From: Theocolax elegans
Taxonomy: Eukaryota; Arthropoda; Insecta; Hymenoptera; Cerocephalidae
Length of the DNA stretch: 64,000 nucleotides
Direction: 5' to 3'
NCBI GenBank assembly: GCA_026168455.1
Contig: CM047431.1
Span: 23,501,365-23,565,364, forward strand
How positions within the stretch are numbered: the first letter of the stretch is position 1; each line of letters starts with the position of its first letter. Both the position numbers and the translations under genes were made by a program. This document shows positions 57,894 to 64,000 of the stretch, piece after piece. Under the pieces are notes generated by a model, which saw only the letters and a program-made list of their open reading frames with translations, was not told the origin of the DNA and ran no database searches.

Positions 57894-59717
57894 TTAAGCT
57901 CGCCTCTGGAATTTTGTTTGCGCATCTCTCACATTTCTCTCATCACTTCCAAATTGTCTTTTGTAACCAAGAGTTTGATTCTCTTGGTTAAATCTCGCAT
58001 ACCTTATAATACCGCGTCCTCTTCCACGTCTCTCGTTGCTCACATCTCTTGTGCTGGGATTTGGGCAATTCTCAGCCTTATGGTCCCGTGTAAATTGCCT
58101 ACAATTGGAGCACAATTTTTCTCCCGAGTTTTTCTTGGGACAGTCACGACTAATATGCCCATATGCGTGACACTCGTAGCAACGCATCCCTTCTATTTGT
58201 GCGGCAGCCAGAGCTACTCTAGGCTCCACACTAGTGCTCACTGTCGCACCTCCTCTTCCCTTCCTCATCGCTTCATGTTGTAAAAGAAATGTTTTTAATT
58301 GATTATAGTTTAGATCCTTACCCGTCGCGTTATTGTTCACAAAATTATGTTCGTGAATCTGTGGCACTTCTCGTACTATTGCATTATAAAAGGCATTACG
58401 AATCTCAGATTCAGCAAACGGCTGAGTATGAGGAATATTATTATGTGTTCTTATTATCTCATCAAATTTGTCAACGAAAACTGATACTCTCTCTTTACGT
58501 TTGAACACCAAAGAATACAACTGTTTCCTTAAGTTAACAGACGATAAACTACATTCACATCTCTTAATTTCCTTAATTTTTTCCAGCATCTCTTTCGGGT
58601 CTTTAATATCAATTAATTTGGCATGATAATTTTGATCGATATGATTTATTAAAATGTCTCTGACTTTAAACTGATCTCGCGTTAACATTTCTCTTTCCGT
58701 CGCGTCTCGTTTTTCAGAGTTTTCATCAATAATGTACATTAAATCCAAGGCAATTATTTCCGAAGTAAAGTAATCCATAAACAGTTCGTATTTCATTTGT
58801 ACCGATAATTTATAATCTCTCTTTGTACTCGAATCTCTCACATTCAGTAATTTAATCGCGTTTTTAAACTCACTCATGTCATTCGATTTGTTAAAATTTT
58901 TAGTTTCCGAATTATTTTCTTTCTCTACTTCTGATCTAATTAATTTTATTATATCCGCTTTCGATATAACGTCATGCCCCGAATTTTCGGTCGAATTATG
59001 TGTAATTTCTTCAAAATCATTTTCATTCTTATCATAAAACTCATCTCTTACCTCTTTCATTTCCCTTAACACCTCTCGTCCTTCGCGAATGTATCCTCTC
59101 ATCTCCGAACACATTCGTCTCATCTCATCGTTGAGGTTGCGCTTCTCATCAATATTTTCTCTCAAGTTGTTTTGTTGTGATATGTCGCGTCCCGTCATTG
59201 AATCAAAGAAATTGTTTATGCCCATGACCACCATGTCTACACGTATCCTCAAATTCGCAACAGGTTGCATTTTCTCCTCAATAACTTGAGTGACTCTTTC
59301 CATCACATTTCTCGTCTCATCCATCTCATCTGAAAAATCATCTCTTTTAATATTAGGCAATTTAGTTTTGTTTTTAATTCGCATGCTTATGTTGCATTTT
59401 TTATCAGCAATAATCAACGGCGCATTTTTATTTAACATATTCGCTTCTCTGAAATTTCGCTTCTCGTTTATTATCGAATCTCGTTTATCGATCATCTCAG
59501 AGTCCGTTTCGCATTCAATATCTCTGCCCATCTCTTCACCCTTCACGTCCACGTCTCTCAGGTCGACCTCAAACGCATCATCGTTCAACTCATCGCTTGT
59601 AATACCCACCTCTTTCGCATCATTCAAATCCCATTTAATCATTTCAGATTTTACTAAATTGCCACTCGAATCTGATCTCCTGATAGGTGATCCATATCTG
59701 AAAAACATGTATCGCAA
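57894..59717 (-). CDS. Copia gag, 607 codons, intact frame
   Basis: Uninterrupted from ATG (59717) to TAA (57894). The N-terminal half is acidic and rich in charged residues, with coiled-coil-like stretches (RMCSEMRGYIREGREVLREM). The middle (residues ~290-470) is the copia-type capsid domain (DILINHIDQNYHAKLIDIKD, then LYSLVFKRKERVSVFVDKFD). Near the C-terminus a zinc knuckle CYECHAYGHISRDC (58181-58140) and a CSNCRQ...C motif bind RNA. It ends in an arginine-rich tail. This is the longest intact frame in the window. It would build the element's particle. Pol should follow in frame or by frameshift, but its protease is missing. Confidence 0.9.
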   Translation of the reverse strand: MRYMFFRYGSPIRRSDSSGNLVKSEMIKWDLNDAKEVGITSDELNDDAFEVDLRDVDVKGEEMGRDIECETDSEMIDKRDSIINEKRNFREANMLNKNAPLIIADKKCNISMRIKNKTKLPNIKRDDFSDEMDETRNVMERVTQVIEEKMQPVANLRIRVDMVVMGINNFFDSMTGRDISQQNNLRENIDEKRNLNDEMRRMCSEMRGYIREGREVLREMKEVRDEFYDKNENDFEEITHNSTENSGHDVISKADIIKLIRSEVEKENNSETKNFNKSNDMSEFKNAIKLLNVRDSSTKRDYKLSVQMKYELFMDYFTSEIIALDLMYIIDENSEKRDATEREMLTRDQFKVRDILINHIDQNYHAKLIDIKDPKEMLEKIKEIKRCECSLSSVNLRKQLYSLVFKRKERVSVFVDKFDEIIRTHNNIPHTQPFAESEIRNAFYNAIVREVPQIHEHNFVNNNATGKDLNYNQLKTFLLQHEAMRKGRGGATVSTSVEPRVALAAAQIEGMRCYECHAYGHISRDCPKKNSGEKLCSNCRQFTRDHKAENCPNPSTRDVSNERRGRGRGIIRYARFNQENQTLGYKRQFGSDERNVRDAQTKFQRRA

Positions 59718-60972
59718 TCAGCTGATGGTTCAACCTCTTGAACACAAAGCTGTTAAACCATCAGCGAATGTAGCCAACTAACACTTGAACACAAAGTGTA
59801 GCCAACCACATCCCCACTAATGCACTGCGAGAACGTACGACGCCTGCTGCACATCAGCAGACCAGCTGTGCCGATGAATGCAACTTTTAAAATACATTAA
59901 TAATTATTATTTATTATGTAAACAGGGTACATGTGAATCCGGATTCTGTTGTGAAAATTATTTACTTTTCAAGAAGGTCTAGACCAACCTTCTGCCCGGG
60001 GAAACTCTTCTCATGTCAATTCTCATTTTAAAAAGCGCATGACTTTGTTAACGTTAACTTGTACTTAATATCCTTTTAAAGTTGCTTAGACATTTGTTGG
60101 ACCGATATTGTATTGCATGCGGTACGAGAAAGAGGAAAAAGAAAAGAAAAGAAAAGGAAGATCAGCTGATCCGAAATTAGCGTGCAAGATCCTGCCTATC
60201 TATCTTTTCGTCTACCATACTTCGCGCTTCTTTGCATCGAGAACGCCCCGCTCCGCGCTCACCTAGTCTCGCTCGTTTCCCTACTACGTAAGTACGCGTC
60301 TCCGCTCTCTTTGCCACTTCGCGCGCGCCCGAACTCGCGCTTCTCCCGTACACGCCCTTCTCCCGTACTCGCCCTTCTCTCTCTTTCTCGAGTGTTCCCG
60401 AGCTCGTTCGGCCGCTCCCGCCTTGCGCTCTCCTTCTAACTCGCACTCACGCTCTCCTTCTCACTCGCACTCTCGCTCTCCTTCTCACTCGCACTCTCGC
60501 TCTGCTATTCCTACTTCGTCGCTCACGTGTTCCCGCCGCATGCAATACCCGGTACAAACAAATGCCGCGCTCTGACCTTTCCAAGGTCCTGTTCCACGAA
60601 TTTTTCGAACAAAAGACAAACGTGTCTATGAACATTTTTTCTCATCACACTCACAATTTTTCCCATCTAGGCTTTTCTCATCGCATCCACACAAGATAAA
60701 TAATAGATTAATAAATAAATTAATAAAATTAATAAACCATGAAAACCGGCCGATGAATTTGCATAACTTGTCTGTCTAAGATCGCATCGCACAACGATAT
60801 CGTTTTAAACACAAATCACCGCGTCGCTATCAAATCGATTTTCACTTTACTTTATTAATATTTCTACCTACCCTTGGTGATGCTGCTCGTCGTCTTCTCT
60901 CCTTCTTCCGACATTCTGGCTATTCGCGCCTCTTACCAAAATAAGATCCTTCTCAGAATTCCCCGCGCAAAT
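59718..60972 (-). other. Copia leader, pyrimidine-rich
   Basis: About 1.25 kb between the primer-binding site and gag. On plus it is strongly CT-rich from 60180 to 60520, with a 24-base CTCTCGCTCTCCTTCTCACT-type unit repeated 2-3 times (60430-60503). No gene. The long frames here are low-complexity. Confidence 0.7.
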
Positions 60973-60996
60973 GGAAGCGGTGGTGGGCCGGTAACC
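60973..60996 (-). other. Copia primer-binding site, initiator-tRNA half type
   Basis: On minus, GGTTACCGGCCCACC starts flush at the LTR end. The plus-strand sequence TGGAAGCGGTGGTGGGCCGG then TAACC aligns with the D-arm-to-anticodon part of insect initiator tRNA-Met with a few differences. Drosophila copia uses this internal tRNA fragment as primer. Confidence 0.75.
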
Positions 60997-61241
60997 TGAT
61001 GGATTATTGGGTGGTGGCAGCAATAAAAACACGCCTCACTACACTTCACTTTGTTTAATATAAAAATAATAAGATAATAAAAGTACAAGATAATAAAAAC
61101 GAGATCTCGCGGTGGCACCAAAACGATCAACTCAGATCGGTAGCTGACGAGAGAGTAAGTTCTCCGACGGACACCGTGCTCTTCTATTGTCTTAACGTGG
61201 TGGGGGGGAAATCGACAGAAGGGCCGATCGCAATTCCAACA
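60997..61241 (-). repeat. Copia 5' LTR
   Basis: 245 bp, near-identical to 54103-54349. It would carry the element's promoter. Confidence 0.95.
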
Positions 61242-61246
61242 GTTTT

Positions 61247-61940
61247 TAATTAATTCGAAATAGAATGTATATATTGGGAGAATTCCTTTTGTCAATTAAG
61301 TACTACAGAAACATTTAATATTTGGAGATTTAATTATACACTATTCTTACGCAATTGATCGCAATTTTTATTCACTCGCATATATTTATTCATTACACTT
61401 ATTAGTCACAAACTTAAATATTATTTCAATCGCTATCATTGCAATACGCTGAAAGGAAGATACATTTTCGCATAATAACTAAATATCTTGTTGTTTCTTA
61501 TGTATAATTGACACATCTTTGAGCATTTGCGAGAAGAACTGGAAAAATAGAAAATTTTATACACGCCACCTATTGGACGAATGGAGTAATTAGAATAGCC
61601 TTAAAAAGTCGTCTCAAAATAATTGAATACTGAAAAAGAAATGAACGTATACGAGTATATAAAATATTTCTACAATACTTATTATACAAATTTTAATATA
61701 TGTAGTATATACATTTCACTATATATGATGTAAGAACTTTTGTTATTTTGATATTAAAATTTGCTATTTACGTAAGATTGATTATAACATTACATATTAA
61801 ATATTGTAAAACTTTATTTTATAAATTTTATAAAATAAAAAAATATAGTATAAATATTTTAATAATATTTGTCTATATATATATATATATCTAATTTATA
61901 TAAAAACTCAACCAAATAATTAAATATTGATCATACATAT
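61247..61940. other. No gene; AT-rich
   Basis: Non-coding AT-rich DNA with a TA run near 61876-61891. Nothing assigned. Confidence 0.5.
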
Positions 61941-62072
61941 TGTAACGGTGTGCTTGCCCGGAAAAAAACTTATTGAGTTGCCCGTCTTACATATATGTAG
62001 TTCGTGGCGAACAAACTTGTATAATCTCGCCGACTAGATATTACGTAATCGATGACTCAATATAATTTGTAA
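61941..62072 (-). repeat. 3' end of a family-B LTR
   Basis: Reverse complement of the last ~115 bases of B1 (37720-37834): TGTAACGGTGTGCTTGCCCG, then GAGTTGCCCGTCTTAC, CGTGGCGAACAAAC and CGACTAGATATTACG. The rest of the expected ~1-kb LTR is missing, because pol sequence begins at 62099. Confidence 0.85.
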
Positions 62073-62098
62073 CTATACATATGTTGTTTTAGCCACAT

Positions 62099-63740
62099 TT
62101 AGTACATTTTAGTCACTCTAGCAAATGTCTTTTCCCTACCTAAGTGTCCAGCAGTCGGATCGTCATGACACTCACGGAGTATGGCTTGCCTATGCTCCTC
62201 TGGTACAACCAGTTTCCAAGCGTCTTGGAAGGTCTTTGTCACGACAATGATATCGTTGAGATAAGAGTAAGCATTCGGTTCGAGAGCAGGTCCAATCACC
62301 TGGTCTATCATACATTGAAACGTCGCGACAGCATTTGCCAATCCATAGGGCATACGAGTAAACTGGAACAAACCCATTCCAGGTACCGTAAATGCTGTAA
62401 TCGGGCGCGATTCCATTTGCAGAGGTATTTGGTGGTAGACGCAGTTCATATCTATCGTAGATATATATCGGGCTCTTTTGAGTTTGCGTAAAACGTTCGA
62501 GAGCAGGTCCAATCACCTGGTCTATCATACATTGAAACGTCGCGCCAGCATTTGCCAATCCATAGGGCATACGAGTAAACTGGAACAAACCCATTCCAGG
62601 TACCGTAAATGCTGTAATCGGGCGCGATTCCATTTGCAGAGGTATTTGGTGGTAGGCGCAGTTCATATCTATCGTAGATATATATCGGGCTCTTTTGAGT
62701 TTGCGTAAAATATCCTGCATAAACGGCAAAGGATACGCATCAGGTTTGGTCAAAGCGTTTCGCCCTTCTTAGCCATATCCACTGGACTGGACCAACCGCT
62801 ACTAGACGGTTCTATAACGCCTGTCTCAAGCATCTCTCGAACTTGTCGATGCATCTCCTCTCGAATCTTGTCCGAGACGGGATAATACCTTTGTTTGATC
62901 GGCCGCGCTAAATCGACGTCGATAACATGTTCAACATCGTAGGATCGGCCGATCTTTGGCAAAGTACTGGACAGCACTTGATCCAGAAGTTCACGCAGGT
63001 CAGCGCTCATCTTCTGTCACGTCGGCCACACCCGCTGATGACAGCGAAGCGTGTTCACTCTCAATACTTGCCACTTCCAGCTGTAATAATTGTGATGACC
63101 CTTCGAAGTATAAACAGTCGGAGTCTGGGTGTAGAACTGCTCGGAATGCTTGAATGAAATTCACTCCTAAATAGCATTCCGCATCTAAATTTGGCATAAT
63201 TGCGACCCGTATATCTCGCGTGTCTTTACCGATGGTAAAAGGTAGCATAACATGTCCACACAACTGGTGTGTGCTACCATCCGCAAGCTTAGCACTACCC
63301 GCTTGCTTATCGAGAATGGATCTGCCAAGAGCGGTTGCCAACTGCAAACCGTTCAAACCCATGACCGTTGTTGATGCACCTGGATCAAATAACGCTCGGA
63401 TCCGGTATCCATCGATATCGATTTGACACCACCAGCGCGTCTCATCTTCTGGACTATAAACTCGCTGGTTCGGTTTCGGAGTAATTTTAAAAATTTTATT
63501 CGTGACCGGATCCGTCCTAACCTCTTTGGGGTCATTTATCGTCAGATCTTCTTGACGCATCTCTGCAGCTTGACTGCCTCGAGATTTCAGGATTACGACC
63601 GCTTCTCCGGGGACTCCCTCAACCTCGGGACCAGCGGCTGTCCCCTCTAGCCGCTTCCCCGTGCGTTTTTTGCACAATCAGGCCACGTCCTAATTGTATA
63701 GCCCAATTTGCCACATATATTGCAGGCTATAGGCTTGGGG
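62099..63740 (-). pseudogene. Gypsy family-B gag end, protease, RT, internally deleted
   Basis: From the right: a degenerate zinc knuckle (CNICGKLGYTIRT, lacking the histidine and last cysteine positions) near 63720, then protease (63677-63000) with LFDPGASTTVMG (DPG at 63386-63378) and YLGVNFIQAF. The RT start (63010-62750: VIDVDLARPIKQRYYPVS) is followed by a frame change and RT fingers (MNCAYHQIPLQMESRPITAF). A 217-bp tandem duplication follows, then SYLNDIIVV, where the catalytic YLDD reads YLND (62263-62252). The next residues (WKLVVPEEHRQ, HLGREKTFARV) belong to the integrase zinc domain, so thumb and RNase H are deleted. A stop follows. Confidence 0.9.
62278..62711. repeat. 217-bp tandem duplication in RT
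   Basis: 62278-62494 and 62495-62711 both start GTTCGAGAGCAGGTCCAATC and differ at only a few bases. As 217 is not divisible by three, the duplication shifts frame. Confidence 0.95.
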
Positions 63741-64000
63741 ACAACATCTTTACGCTTCTCCTTATCACCGGCATTCAACTTCTCGTCGTTTCTTGACGTA
63801 TGGCCATTCGATGACTGTCGATCAGGACTATTACGACTACCCTTCCTCTGTCCCCATTTGAACCGAGGAGGTGATCTGTGGGTCTTCTTGCTTTGAGAGA
63901 CATCAATCTTGCTTCTAACCCAAGCTGTATGGCAACTCGTCTTAATAGTATACTAGCGTCTCCTCAAGAATCTTCGTGAACCGTTCCAAAAGATCTGTTT
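63741..64000 (-). other. Probable family-B gag interior, cut by window end
   Basis: Sequence upstream of the zinc-knuckle region on minus. It is probably the basic part of gag, but no domain is recognisable in the visible part. Confidence 0.4.

Larger units (their letters stand above)
54103..61241 (-). mobile_element. Complete copia element (minus), dead
   Basis: 7139 bp with LTRs of 247 and 245 bp, 5-bp duplication GTTTT (54098-54102 and 61242-61246), polypurine tract, tRNA-type primer-binding site, gag, and integrase before RT, which is the copia gene order. It is inactive: the protease segment is missing, a minisatellite breaks pol, integrase has two stops and RT is frameshifted. The LTRs are almost identical, so it is not very old. 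Confidence 0.97.

Noticed and set aside
59290..59781. Plus-strand frame of 163 codons
   Set aside because: It is antisense to the intact copia gag and has no recognisable domain.
60182..60635. Frames on both strands, rich in Arg/Ser/Leu
   Set aside because: They are translations of the CT-rich copia leader repeats.

Overview
This is insect genomic DNA, most likely from a hymenopteran such as an ant. That assignment is inferred from the AT-rich background, the mix of transposon families and the lack of any prokaryotic gene organisation. Almost everything recognisable is transposable-element sequence. I see no intact host gene, tRNA gene or CRISPR array. Host-like coding sequence is limited to three places: the last exon of a trypsin-like serine protease (43051-43200, minus), a broken three-exon gene of unrecognised family (49461-51651, plus), and a weak pair of spliced candidate exons (3686-3961, minus).

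Layout. 1-5.6 kb: AT-rich DNA with a 5S-like edge fragment, two hairpin MITEs, small hairpins and the weak candidate exons. 5.6-9.25 kb: a decayed Helitron (minus; HUH and two-tyrosine Rep motifs), split by a solo gypsy LTR (6004-7100, 4-bp duplication AGGT). 9.4-19.2 kb: several dead CR1/L2-like LINE copies. One is split by a piggyBac element (15162-18016, TTAA duplication) and another by a small TIR element (11521-11713). 19.2-22.9 kb: a 1.27-kb element with perfect 28-bp TIRs, an LTR-like GC-rich block, and degenerate repeats. 22.9-38.5 kb: a four-level nest. A long palindromic repeat (family X) holds a solo LTR (family B, duplication AATT). That LTR holds a full-length gypsy element (A, duplication ACGA), and the left LTR of A holds a 5'-truncated R1-clade LINE (11-bp duplication). 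38.5-42.8 kb: a hairpin MITE, another solo LTR, a complete 1.54-kb X palindrome and a nearly identical inverted pair of smaller elements (family Y), all joined at TA-rich tracts. 43-49.4 kb: the protease exon, a piggyBac-like MITE and a 3'-truncated gypsy element (C, minus). 49.4-52.9 kb: the broken gene with a palindromic element (family Z, TTA duplication) inside its exon, then a complete solo LTR of family B. 53.2-61.2 kb: a hairpin MITE and a complete but dead copia element (54103-61241, duplication GTTTT). 61.9-64 kb: an internally deleted family-B gypsy element that runs off the window.

How it fits together. None of the autonomous elements here looks active. Each has stop codons, frameshifts, missing segments or changed catalytic residues. 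The target duplications give a clear relative insertion order. The least explained material is the set of palindromic families X, Y and Z. They share no recognised transposase, carry short ORFs that recur between copies, and could fold into very long RNA hairpins.
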